The translations under genes and the position numbers were made by a program. From contig JAANAU010000022.1 in assembly GCA_011089965.1 (NCBI GenBank), forward strand, positions 1-57,230: a stretch of 57,230 bases of DNA, read 5' to 3'. How positions within the stretch are numbered: position 1 is the stretch's first letter; each line of letters starts with the position of its first letter. The notes beneath the pieces were generated by a model. That model had not been told where the DNA came from and searched no databases. It was given only the letters and a program-made list of their open reading frames with translations. This document shows, piece after piece, positions 28,905-38,965 of this stretch. The DNA is from Magnetococcales bacterium. GTDB lineage: Bacteria; Pseudomonadota; Magnetococcia; Magnetococcales; Magnetaquicoccaceae.

Positions 28905-28937
28905 AAAAAAAATGACACCTTTCAAAATGATTTTGGT

Positions 28938-31772
28938 TTAACACGCCTGATCTGCAATCTGAAAATCTGCCGGAATCTCTCCACCCCATTCAAACAGCAA
29001 CACCTGTTTGACCTTGGCTGCGGTCGGTCCCTGACGACACCAAACGATCATCTGATTCACGGCCATAACCGAACCGGAGAAAAGCGCCTCCACCTGCCCA
29101 TCGCTCCGATTCCGCACCCAACCTTGCACAGCACAAAAATGTGCCCTCTTCCACACCCAACGGCGAAACCCAACCCCTTGCACATGACCAACAATTTCCA
29201 CCCGTTGCACCTTGCGTGGAATTTCCGCGCGACACGTCTCAGGAAACAACTCATCCAGCAATGCACCCGCCAGATCCCGGGCTGGACCATAGGTCGGAAA
29301 ATGTTGCATTCTCAGATCTGGACTCGTGTTGACCTCAATGACACTCCACGACTGCTCATCTGGAGATTTGGCAATATCCTCGGCAATCAGGTCAAAGCCA
29401 ACATGGAATGGATTGTAAATCGCCTGCCGCACCCGCACCGCGATCTTTGCAAACTGCGGATGCACCTGATCAGACACATCATGATTATCCCCCCCATTGG
29501 CCACAAAATGCAGTGATACCCTCTGCCCGTACAACGGCACCGTATCCGGATACACACCGACCTCAGCCAGATTGCACCGGATCATCGGAGTCAACTCGAT
29601 CAAACGCATGGCATCCAGAGGATTGGTCCGCCGCTGTTCGTTCTTGATGGCAATCAACTGCTCAATGGTATGCTCACCATCCCCGACCACATGCGCCGGA
29701 ACACGTTGGGTAACAGCACACAACCGGTTACCGATCACGATGACCCGATAATCGTGACCATGTTGACACTTCTCCACCATAATGGAGTGCGCACCAGCCT
29801 GCACGGCAACCTCCCAGGCCATGATGAAATGGGTGTGACTGGCAATGCGCGTCGTGACCCCTTTGCCACCCTTGCCATACACCGGTTTCACCACAATCGA
29901 CGATCCCAGTTCAGCCGTATATTTCCAGGCATCATGCATCGCATTGGTGGCGAATTCCCGCCCTTCGGGGGTGGGAATACCCTGCTCGCGCAACAACCGT
30001 TTGGTCCATGCCTTATGATTGGATGCGCAACGGGCAAGCAAACGGGTACAGCTTGGCATGCCCATGTTAAAACCAACCTGTTTTCCATCTCGATGATAGA
30101 TTATAACATTCTTACTAAACCGTTCCATTTGCAGATTGCGCGCCATGGCTGCCCGCATCAACAATTCCCGAGTGCCGATCTTCAGTCCGAAACACTCTTC
30201 TGCCTGTGATCGATGGATGATCGGAATCAACCCGATCTCAGGTTGACCAGCATGCCGCACGCCTGCCGTCTCATGCCTGCCCTGTCCCGCATAGATGAAC
30301 AGCGCATCAATCAGACCTGCCGGAACAGGACCGGCAGCAGGAAAAACGGAAGTTGACAAAACAGGCAATGCATGGAGTCCCAACACACGAACATTCTCCG
30401 GGCCGACTGCTGCCGAGAAATCGTTGATCAGCAGATCAATGCCCAACAACGTGGCTCCAGGGATGATACGAAATATTCTTGCAGCCAATTCGCAGATGCT
30501 GCGATGAAGTTTGTCAATGATATTGATAACATCTCCCCCAGCATCCACCACAGGTCGCACAGTCAACCGCACCAGTGAACCAACTGCGGAAATCTCCTGG
30601 AGTGAACGACCATCGCGCCGCAATTGATCCAGTTTGGCATGCCTGATCCAGGTATCCCAGGTGGCGGGATTGGATTGACGGAGACGATTCTTCTGTTCGA
30701 TCAAGGCTGCAATCGTTGAAACCCCATCCCCTTCCACATAGGCTGGGGTGATGCATAAAGCAGACAACACCCTTCCTCCCAGGACCATGATCCGCACCAG
30801 ATCCCCATCAAAAAAATCTTCGACGATCACCTCTTTCCCAAACCGACGGGCACGCGCCCAGGCCTGATCAAACGCCACATCACTGGTAATGTTGATCGCA
30901 ACCCCCCGGCCCCGCGCCGAACCCACAGGTTTCACCACTTGCGGAACACGGCGATTCAGAAAATATTTTTTGGCACGGACACCATTGTCAAAGGCTGCAC
31001 CAGTTGGAACGAGAATGCCATTCCTGCTCAACACCTCCTTGGTCAACGCCTTGTCTTCGACAATTCTGGCCGCAACAACCGACAGGTCAGGGGAGTGGTC
31101 GAAGATCACCTCATGGTGACGACACGGATACATGATCACGGTCTTGCCACTTTCCACCTTCTCAACACGAATTTTCCGGTTCCGTTTTTTGGCAGCATCC
31201 TGAAACAAACGCCAGTTGAGAGCACTCCGGGTCAAGCGGTCAGTCTGCATTTTCTGCAAATAAGGTGAACTTGTAAAATCATTCTCCCGGGTTGCGCGCA
31301 CAGCTTGAATGAGCGCCTGGTTGGCGGTGCTGACAAATACCGGTCGCCCTTCTGCCCCTCTGCCTTTCTCTGGATCAGAGCGTGCCACAGGCAGACTTGA
31401 TTGGACCGGGGCAGAAACAGCCGACACACCCGGCTGCTTCATCATCACCACCGCAACGATCTCATCGGTGCGTCGCAACATCTCCACACACTGCTCAACC
31501 GCCTGCCCAGAGTGAAAATGAGGTCCAACGAGCAACTGCGGCAACAATCGGCGCAAATTCTCGAATTGAACATAATTTCCATAGGTCGCCACCATGGAGA
31601 TACTGCTGGCGACAATCAACTCCACCAGAACCGCCTGCTCGGCTGGCGACAATGGAGCGGCATCAATATGAGCCAACAACAAAATTCTCGCACGCTCTGG
31701 GGGCACATGGAGCAATGCCAGCTTGCGAATGGCCTTCTGAATCGTTGCACTCACCGTCGAAGATGGTATCAT
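28938..31772 (-). CDS. Tandem cyanophycin-synthetase-like ATP-grasp protein with C-terminal acylphosphatase domain
   Basis: A 944-residue protein. About 220 N-terminal residues are without clear family. ATP-grasp 1 (about 225-480) has PQVVKPVGSARGRGV, DGDLVRIMVLGGRVLSA and GIDLL. ATP-grasp 2 (about 585-835) has SSIVVKPVYGKGGKGV, GHDYRVIVIGNRLCAV, VGDGEHTIEQLI and VIEVNTSPDLRM. An acylphosphatase domain (about 853-930) has VEIVGHVQGVGFRRWV and a GWVRNRSDGQVEA run. ATP-grasp 2 keeps the metal-binding Glu813/Asn815, but the equivalent VLGLHALPVL of domain 1 has Gly465/His467. ATP-grasp enzymes of this clade join carboxylates to amines through acyl phosphates. No Mur-ligase domain is present, so this is not CphA. 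AGGAG lies 7-8 nt before the ATG, 3 nt after the decarboxylase stop. The product is unknown. Confidence 0.88.
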   Translation of the reverse strand: MIPSSTVSATIQKAIRKLALLHVPPERARILLLAHIDAAPLSPAEQAVLVELIVASSISMVATYGNYVQFENLRRLLPQLLVGPHFHSGQAVEQCVEMLRRTDEIVAVVMMKQPGVSAVSAPVQSSLPVARSDPEKGRGAEGRPVFVSTANQALIQAVRATRENDFTSSPYLQKMQTDRLTRSALNWRLFQDAAKKRNRKIRVEKVESGKTVIMYPCRHHEVIFDHSPDLSVVAARIVEDKALTKEVLSRNGILVPTGAAFDNGVRAKKYFLNRRVPQVVKPVGSARGRGVAINITSDVAFDQAWARARRFGKEVIVEDFFDGDLVRIMVLGGRVLSALCITPAYVEGDGVSTIAALIEQKNRLRQSNPATWDTWIRHAKLDQLRRDGRSLQEISAVGSLVRLTVRPVVDAGGDVINIIDKLHRSICELAARIFRIIPGATLLGIDLLINDFSAAVGPENVRVLGLHALPVLSTSVFPAAGPVPAGLIDALFIYAGQGRHETAGVRHAGQPEIGLIPIIHRSQAEECFGLKIGTRELLMRAAMARNLQMERFSKNVIIYHRDGKQVGFNMGMPSCTRLLARCASNHKAWTKRLLREQGIPTPEGREFATNAMHDAWKYTAELGSSIVVKPVYGKGGKGVTTRIASHTHFIMAWEVAVQAGAHSIMVEKCQHGHDYRVIVIGNRLCAVTQRVPAHVVGDGEHTIEQLIAIKNEQRRTNPLDAMRLIELTPMIRCNLAEVGVYPDTVPLYGQRVSLHFVANGGDNHDVSDQVHPQFAKIAVRVRQAIYNPFHVGFDLIAEDIAKSPDEQSWSVIEVNTSPDLRMQHFPTYGPARDLAGALLDELFPETCRAEIPRKVQRVEIVGHVQGVGFRRWVWKRAHFCAVQGWVRNRSDGQVEALFSGSVMAVNQMIVWCRQGPTAAKVKQVLLFEWGGEIPADFQIADQAC

Positions 31773-31775
31773 GGT

Positions 31776-33281
31776 TCAACTCCTGAGTTGGCCAAGTTTC
31801 GGCAGCGCATCAGATGATAAAAGTCGTTCAGACTCCGCAGCAACCGCAGCAATCAAACCATCGATATCCGCTTCACAGGTCCGATGGTTGACAATTGCAG
31901 CCCGCAAAACGGTCAATCCAGCAATCCGGGTGGTAGAAAAAACGCCTTCCCCGGAAAGTTGCAACTGTTGCACAATACGCGTATTGAATCCATCCTGATG
32001 CGCAGCGTCCCACCCCTCCGGTGCTGCACTGAAACAGCAGATATTCAAGGTCACAGGTGCAACCAGACGCAAACCAGCCGTAGCCGTCACCCGTTCCGCC
32101 ATCCGCATGGCCAACCGACAGTTGCGGGAAATCGCCTCTCCGAAAGCCTGGCTGCCGTGGGCACGCAAGGCCGACCACACCTTCAGAGCGCGAAAACCGC
32201 GCGACAGATCGATCCCATAATCACAGTACCACGGTTCCCCACTCCCCACTCCCTGGCTCTGTTGCGCCAGATAGGCCGGACGCGCGGCAAAGGCGGCACG
32301 ATGATCCGCCTCCTCCCGAATGAGGACCACTCCGCAATCGTACTGCACATACATCCATTTATGAAAATCCAACGCCAATGAATCGGCCCGTTCGATCCCG
32401 CATACCCGATCCCGCCACGGGGCATCGGCCAAACGTGCCCAGGCCCCGAACGCCCCATCGACATGCAACCAGATCCTTTCTTGAGCACAAAAATCGGCCA
32501 GACCTGACAGATCATCAAACAACCCCAAATCCACAGACCCGGCGGTGCCAATCACACAAAACGGCCTCAAACCCGACAGACGATCCTCTGCCACCTGGCG
32601 CGATAATGCATCCAGATCCATACCACCATTGGACCGACACGGAATCGTGCGCAACGCCGCCCCTCCCAACCCCAACAATTCCAACGCCTTGATCAAGGCA
32701 TTATGCACCCCGACCATGGCATAGGCGGTCAAACGAGGCAACCCCTGGATCCCTTCCGCGCGCGACCCGGCACCCAGTGCCCGCTGACGCGCACAAGCCA
32801 AGGCAATCACGGTTGCCTGAGATGTGCCCGCAACCAGAATCCCGCTCGTCTGCTCCGGCAGCCCAAAACAACGCCGACACCAGTTGATCACCTCCCGTTC
32901 GACATAAACAGCCCCATGATCCCGACCACCACAATTGCTGTTCATGGTGGCTGCCACCATTTCGGACAACACCCCAACCGCCAATCCGGTCCCATGCACC
33001 CATCCAAAAAAACGCGGATGGGTATTGCCAGTGGCAAAGGGCATGATCCGCTCGACCAGATCCGTCACCAGTCGATCCATCCCCTGCCCTTCCACAGCCT
33101 CACCCAACTCCAACGCCATACGATCCTCTGCCGTAACAGGCCGCCATGGAAAATCGCGCGCATGTGCCAATCGATCCAGACAACGATCCAGCAGTGCATG
33201 GGCCTGAAGTCGGAACTGCTCCCAATCCACAGGATCCAGCGGAGAACAGGTTTCGGGTTGCGATTCCATTATCTTACTCAT
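31776..33281 (-). CDS. PLP-dependent group II decarboxylase-like enzyme
   Basis: About 501 residues, fold type I, of the aromatic-L-amino-acid/glutamate decarboxylase family. It shows the PLP lysine in DFHKWMYVQYDCG (about Lys308), the aspartate in WLHVDGAFGAW, and the early HPRFFGWVHGTGLAVGVLSEM segment typical of this group. It would remove the alpha-carboxyl of an amino acid to give an amine, although some relatives are aldehyde synthases. It begins at ATG 33281 (overlapping the upstream stop by 8 nt) or 33269; ribosome-binding sites do not decide. It is the second gene of the three-gene cluster, 3 nt before the ATP-grasp gene, which could use its amine product. Confidence 0.9.
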   Translation of the reverse strand: MSKIMESQPETCSPLDPVDWEQFRLQAHALLDRCLDRLAHARDFPWRPVTAEDRMALELGEAVEGQGMDRLVTDLVERIMPFATGNTHPRFFGWVHGTGLAVGVLSEMVAATMNSNCGGRDHGAVYVEREVINWCRRCFGLPEQTSGILVAGTSQATVIALACARQRALGAGSRAEGIQGLPRLTAYAMVGVHNALIKALELLGLGGAALRTIPCRSNGGMDLDALSRQVAEDRLSGLRPFCVIGTAGSVDLGLFDDLSGLADFCAQERIWLHVDGAFGAWARLADAPWRDRVCGIERADSLALDFHKWMYVQYDCGVVLIREEADHRAAFAARPAYLAQQSQGVGSGEPWYCDYGIDLSRGFRALKVWSALRAHGSQAFGEAISRNCRLAMRMAERVTATAGLRLVAPVTLNICCFSAAPEGWDAAHQDGFNTRIVQQLQLSGEGVFSTTRIAGLTVLRAAIVNHRTCEADIDGLIAAVAAESERLLSSDALPKLGQLRS

Positions 33282-35466
33282 ACCTCTTCTCTTCCGACTC
33301 CAATCGCCACCAGTTGGCGGCCAACAGCCCCACTTTGGCCATGGCGCGCCGGGCATCGGCGATTTCCGATTGCAACATGGCCTCCCTGGCCAAACCATGC
33401 AAATATCCAATCGCATTGAAAAACCTGGCACCCAACACCAGACGGAGCGCCGTGATCGCCTGTGTTCCACTCAAGGTGACCGGTTGCCCCAGATGGGCCT
33501 GGGTACGTGCCAGGGTCTGATCGGCCAATCCCAGGCCAGGAAGCCAGGCGCTCATATCCCGATTCAAGTACTCAAACAGCTTGCGACAGGATCGCTCGGA
33601 TAGTGGTTCCAGACAACCATCTGCCCGGCTTCCCAACACCTGGAAAGACAAAATGGACAACCGGGCAAAGGAGTCGGCATCATCCGTGACAGCACCCTCC
33701 CCCATCTGAATCGGCAAAATATACCGATTGTCCGCCACTGCGCGCAATATCGCCTCACGAAATCGCACAAAAGCCGCATGCCGGAACTCTTCCGTCAGAT
33801 GGATCAGCAACTCCGCTTCCAGCAGGGCCGGCAACCATCGGAATATCGGCCCGAAACCGGCAGATGGAGCCGAGGATTCCGGCAGACACTCCGACCATCC
33901 ACACGACCAATCCAAAGGGTGCCCCACCTCCGGATGCTCCACCAGGGTCTCCCCAACCCTTCCGGCCCGTTGGCGCAGTGCTGCCGGTACGATCAAAGCG
34001 CCAGAAAAAGGGGGGCCGGTCAAAAATTTGGAGCCTGTCACCTGAATCATCCACCCCTTGCGCACCAGGTTGCCCAGCTCTTCAAATGAGGTGCGGGTCT
34101 GACAGGCATCCACCACCACATCCACCCGTTGCGGATCCAGTGCCACCAAGGCATCCACCGCAACCAATGATGGCGCACTCAGACCGGTCTTCGAGGTGAT
34201 CAGCACATGCGCCAATACCCGACACCCCTGCTCCAACGCCTGCCGACCCTGCTGCAAAAACTCCGCATCAATCACCTCCAGGGAACGGGGCTGACCAGAA
34301 TGGTCACGAATCGGGACATCCACCAACGGAATCGGACCCTCTGGCCACAACGGCTCTCCCTTGCAGACCGGAGTTCCCAATGCCGACCACTCATCAAAGA
34401 AACAGCCACTCCCCGCCAGCTTGACACCACTGCCAGACTCCTCCGGTGACACGATGATATTCACCAGAGGACCGCATTCCCCCCCCTGTCTGGCAATCGC
34501 AACCGTCAACAATTCCGCATCCGTCCCCGAAGGTGAAATGGCCACATCGGCCTCTTCCGGATGGAGTTGCAACAGGGTCAACAGTTCCAATCCCAACGCC
34601 CGCACACTCTGCGTCCGCAACCGGGTCAACGCAATGTCATCACGATCTGACCAACACACCAGATCACGGCGCAACAGCTCACAAAACATCAACCCGTGCT
34701 CGCTGATGGCCGAAGCGGTCGAGGAGGAGAAATGGACCGCTTCCGGACGCGGACGCGGCGGAACACCATAACGGTTCAAACAGGTATCCGGATCCAGTGC
34801 CAACCGTCCATCCCCGCCAGCAACCAGAATTTTCTCCACAGGCCATGTCAACTCATGGAGATCTGCCTTCGCTAAACTTTCTGCATGGGCAGGAATGACC
34901 ACACCCATCCGATCCGCGATCCAGGCCAACACTCCCGGCGACCAGGGAGCTGCACGTTCATCCCACAAATCCCTGCGCAGAGGTTGCGGAAGCAAACCCA
35001 GAAAAGCCTTCTGGGAGTGAACCGGCACAGATTCCAACAAACCCATCCCATACCGCAGCAACGCCAGCACCGACGTTCCCACATCGGTGATACGCTCCCT
35101 TTGGAAACACGCCTCCAAGGCCCAGCGTGCCGCCACAGCCAAAACATGGATATTTTCCAGACAGACCGGCGACAACAGCACCAAACCAGTCGCATCGATC
35201 CGAAACGGAAAATCTTCCACCCCCCCCAAAGCAACATGACACGGAATCACTTTGAGCAAAGCCACCAGTGCAGGATCCGCCAGCAAAGACCGACGCAACA
35301 AATGATGCGGAATATAATCCTCTATAACGCTTTCAGAAAAGACAACTCTCTGGGATTGAATCCCAATGTTATTAATTAAACGGCGATAAAAGGATTCCAA
35401 CCGTACTGCTTGTGGTATGACATGCCGGACACCCGTGCACCGGGCAGGATCTTCAGAATCGTTCAT
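33274..35466 (-). CDS. Large PLP-dependent fold-type I enzyme with N-terminal extension
   Basis: About 730 residues. An N-terminal half of about 250 residues has no domain I recognise. It is followed by a fold-type I PLP core: SPSGTDAELLTVA (cofactor phosphate loop), VVVDACQTRTSF (aspartate binding the pyridine nitrogen) and VTGSKFLTGPPFSGALIV with the Schiff-base lysine, about Lys480. The SK-F-GPPF pattern is nearer cysteine-desulfurase-like or aminotransferase class V enzymes than the group II decarboxylase next to it. The reaction is unknown. Four in-frame ATGs occur at the start because of a 9-bp direct repeat (35464-35493). The one before NDSEDP was chosen, without ribosome-binding-site support. 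It is the first gene of the cluster. Confidence 0.8.
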   Translation of the reverse strand: MNDSEDPARCTGVRHVIPQAVRLESFYRRLINNIGIQSQRVVFSESVIEDYIPHHLLRRSLLADPALVALLKVIPCHVALGGVEDFPFRIDATGLVLLSPVCLENIHVLAVAARWALEACFQRERITDVGTSVLALLRYGMGLLESVPVHSQKAFLGLLPQPLRRDLWDERAAPWSPGVLAWIADRMGVVIPAHAESLAKADLHELTWPVEKILVAGGDGRLALDPDTCLNRYGVPPRPRPEAVHFSSSTASAISEHGLMFCELLRRDLVCWSDRDDIALTRLRTQSVRALGLELLTLLQLHPEEADVAISPSGTDAELLTVAIARQGGECGPLVNIIVSPEESGSGVKLAGSGCFFDEWSALGTPVCKGEPLWPEGPIPLVDVPIRDHSGQPRSLEVIDAEFLQQGRQALEQGCRVLAHVLITSKTGLSAPSLVAVDALVALDPQRVDVVVDACQTRTSFEELGNLVRKGWMIQVTGSKFLTGPPFSGALIVPAALRQRAGRVGETLVEHPEVGHPLDWSCGWSECLPESSAPSAGFGPIFRWLPALLEAELLIHLTEEFRHAAFVRFREAILRAVADNRYILPIQMGEGAVTDDADSFARLSILSFQVLGSRADGCLEPLSERSCRKLFEYLNRDMSAWLPGLGLADQTLARTQAHLGQPVTLSGTQAITALRLVLGARFFNAIGYLHGLAREAMLQSEIADARRAMAKVGLLAANWWRLESEEKRYE

Positions 35467-35509
35467 GGCAACCATGGCAACCATAGAAACCATACATTAT
35501 CAAACGAAA

Positions 35510-35544
35510 CCCAACGCCTCTTGCGCTTCATAAGAGACGTTGGG
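35510..35544 (-). terminator. Strong stem-loop after the DJ-1 gene
   Basis: The leftward transcript forms CCCAACGTCTCTT-loop-AAGAGGCGTTGGG, a 13-bp stem with one mismatch (G-T-type), followed by TTTCGTTTG. It ends the hypothetical/DJ-1 operon. It lies only 17 to 44 nt before the possible starts of the PLP gene, so it may also act as an attenuator for that cluster. Confidence 0.75.
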
Positions 35545-35556
35545 AGCAGTCGTTCA

Positions 35557-36111
35557 TCAGGGCCGCAACAAGGCTGCCTCCACCTGGCGACGATTCTCGA
35601 CACCGGTCAGAATTTCCACCAAAGTCAAAGCAAAATCCATGGCGGTTCCCGGACCACGTGAAGTCACCACCCGCTCATCCCGCACCACCGGATCATTGCA
35701 ATAGCTCATGGTGGGCACCAAAGCCTCGGGCATGCAGGTTGGATAGCTGGTGGCCCTTTTCCCGGTCAGCAATCCGGCATTGGCCAACACCGATGGGGCC
35801 GCACAGATGGCCGCAACATATTTCCCTTCTTTGTCCATGCGTTGCAACAAGGCATGAATGCGCGGATCCGCATCCAGATGGGTGGTACCCGGCAAGCCAC
35901 CCGGCAACACCATCATGTCGAAACTCTCCGAAGCCACGGCATCCAACGTGGTATCCGGAACCAACACAATACCATGGCTGCCGGTGACCGGTCCGCCCAC
36001 ATCCAATCCGGCGGTCACCACGTCCACCCCGCCGCGCCGCAACAGGTCAATCAAAGTGACCGCTTCCAACTCTTCACACCCTTCTGCCAACGGAATCAAA
36101 ACGCGCTTCAT
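35557..36111 (-). CDS. DJ-1/PfpI family protein
   Basis: A 184-residue protein of the DJ-1/ThiJ/YajL type. The nucleophile elbow AAICAAPSVLA contains Cys103, and the supporting glutamate lies in EGCEELEAV near residues 13-16. Members act as oxidative-stress chaperones, glyoxalases or deglycases. Which applies here is unknown, and the deglycase role is disputed for the family. The start overlaps the stop of the upstream hypothetical gene as ATGA. A strong terminator follows. Confidence 0.92.
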   Translation of the reverse strand: MKRVLIPLAEGCEELEAVTLIDLLRRGGVDVVTAGLDVGGPVTGSHGIVLVPDTTLDAVASESFDMMVLPGGLPGTTHLDADPRIHALLQRMDKEGKYVAAICAAPSVLANAGLLTGKRATSYPTCMPEALVPTMSYCNDPVVRDERVVTSRGPGTAMDFALTLVEILTGVENRRQVEAALLRP

Positions 36112-36752
36112 GGCTCTACTCCTCCAGAATGTGTCATTGCCTTTGGTGTTTTCAACTCCTGCAACAGCGCCTTGACCTCCCGATGCAAGACGCGCTCACC
36201 GGTATGACGTGGTGCGGTCACGACCGGTGCGGAGACCGGCGATCCGGCAGAGGTGCGCTCTGCCAGATCCACCAGAGAACGAACCGCCTCCCCCAGACTC
36301 TTCAACCCCTTGCGCACGCGATAGGTCTCCAGCAATTGATGAGCCTCGCGCGGCAAGGTGCGTCCGGCCATCTCCAACAACTGTTTGACCGCCAGTTCCA
36401 TGGAGCCTTGCCCCTCGCCAAAGGCCCGGTCCCGATAACGTTTCAAGGCGTTGCGCGTCTCCTGGGAGAGAATCACCTCGGCAGCCTTTTTGGCGGCCTC
36501 GAACTGGGCCTCACGCAACTCGCCAAACATCATGGCCCGGGTCTTTTTCACCATGTGCCGATCCAACCAGGCCCCGAGCAAGGCCGTGGCCTGCCCATCA
36601 GGATCCGGTGATTCGGGTATGGCATGAAAAGTCTCCAGCGGCCACCCGGAAAAATTCATCCGGCCTTTTTCAATGGCCTGCAAGATATATTCGCGCACTG
36701 CGACATGGTTGGCCGCAGTGACCGTATCGTCGGGTTCGGCCTTGACGATCAT
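36108..36752 (-). CDS. Hypothetical alpha-helical protein coupled to the DJ-1 gene
   Basis: About 214 residues, rich in Ala, Glu, Lys and Arg, probably mostly helical (EAQFEAAKKAAEVILSQET, REAHQLLETYRVRKGLKSL). I recognise no domain. The C-terminus (HREVKALLQELK) may be a short coiled coil. A GTG at 36773 is also in frame; the ATG at MIVKAEP has AGAGGGG upstream. The ATGA overlap with the DJ-1 gene indicates co-translation. The 53 to 74 nt upstream are shared with the divergent murA promoter region. Confidence 0.7.
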   Translation of the reverse strand: MIVKAEPDDTVTAANHVAVREYILQAIEKGRMNFSGWPLETFHAIPESPDPDGQATALLGAWLDRHMVKKTRAMMFGELREAQFEAAKKAAEVILSQETRNALKRYRDRAFGEGQGSMELAVKQLLEMAGRTLPREAHQLLETYRVRKGLKSLGEAVRSLVDLAERTSAGSPVSAPVVTAPRHTGERVLHREVKALLQELKTPKAMTHSGGVEP

Positions 36753-36812
36753 TTCCGGTTCGCCCCTCTTCACCCAAGGTCAAAATTCCTCAAACTTTCA
36801 TGGAGTTTGGCA

Positions 36813-36841
36813 TTGACAACCAGGGAGCGTCAACGGTTAAT
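36813..36841 (+). promoter_or_regulatory. Sigma-70-like promoter candidate upstream of murA
   Basis: TTGACA at 36813-36818, a 17-nt spacer and GTTAAT at 36836-36841. The -35 is perfect and the -10 matches four of six positions. It points toward murA and the his genes. Confidence 0.5.
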
Positions 36842-36916
36842 TGCCAAAAAACGCAAAAATTTACCGACACAAGGGTGGCAAACCCACCATTGGCAATGGC
36901 AACCTGCACCATTGAG

Positions 36917-36925
36917 TGCTATACT
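36917..36925 (+). promoter_or_regulatory. Extended -10 promoter candidate upstream of murA
   Basis: TGCTATACT is a perfect extended -10 (TGn then TATACT), about 100 nt before the murA ATG. The -35 region is poor, as expected for extended -10 promoters. A GGTGG/CCACC inverted repeat lies just upstream, near 36875-36888. Confidence 0.5.
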
Positions 36926-36927
36926 GA

Positions 36928-38286
<1,359 letters not shown>

Positions 38287-38322
38287 ACGGCTGCCACCAT
38301 CCACACCAAGAACAACCATATC

Positions 38323-38958
38323 ATGATCATTGTCATTGATTACGGCTCCGGCAATCTGCGTTCCGTGGCCAAGGCCCTGGAGACCACCGGTGCCACCGTG
38401 CGCATCACCGGTCAACCGCAGGATCTGGCCCATGCCTCCCATCTGGTGTTGCCAGGCGTGGGCGCCTTTGCGGACTGTCGGCGCAATCTGGAAACCGCTG
38501 ACCTGATCCCGCCAATCCTCGACCATGTCCGCGCCGGCAAACCGTTTCTGGGCATCTGCGTGGGCATGCAACTGCTCTTCTCCGAAGGACATGAGTTCGG
38601 CATCCATCCCGGACTCGACCTGATTCGCGGACAGGTGGTGCGCTTCTCCAACCGCATGCCCGATCCCAACCAGACCGGTTCTGCTCTGAAAGTTCCCCAT
38701 ATGGGCTGGAATCGACTCCGTCTCACCGGTTCACATCCTCTATGGAACCGGATCGCCGATGGCACCCACGGATATTTTGTCCACTCCTACCATGTGCAGG
38801 CCGACGATCCACACACCGTGGCAGCCTGGTCTGATCATGGCATCGCGTTTCCGGCAGCCATCGCCAAAGAGAATCTCTTCGGCACCCAGTTTCACCCGGA
38901 AAAAAGCCAGGAGGCCGGATTGCAATTGTTGCGCAACTTTGTCGAATGGAGACCTTAG
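38323..38958 (+). CDS. hisH: Imidazole glycerol phosphate synthase glutaminase subunit
   Basis: A 211-residue class I glutamine amidotransferase that supplies ammonia to HisF in histidine biosynthesis. The nucleophile Cys79 is in FLGICVGMQLLF, and FGTQFHPEKSQ carries the His-Glu pair. The start MIIVIDYGSGNLRSV is standard. It lies 36 nt after murA and 7 nt before hisA. Confidence 0.96.
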   Translation: MIIVIDYGSGNLRSVAKALETTGATVRITGQPQDLAHASHLVLPGVGAFADCRRNLETADLIPPILDHVRAGKPFLGICVGMQLLFSEGHEFGIHPGLDLIRGQVVRFSNRMPDPNQTGSALKVPHMGWNRLRLTGSHPLWNRIADGTHGYFVHSYHVQADDPHTVAAWSDHGIAFPAAIAKENLFGTQFHPEKSQEAGLQLLRNFVEWRP

Positions 38959-38965
38959 AAAAACC

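Noticed and set aside
28938-31772. Cyanophycin synthetase (cphA)
   Set aside because: The ATP-grasp domains are of that clade, but the Mur-ligase half is absent, a second ATP-grasp and an acylphosphatase are present, and no cyanophycinase is nearby.
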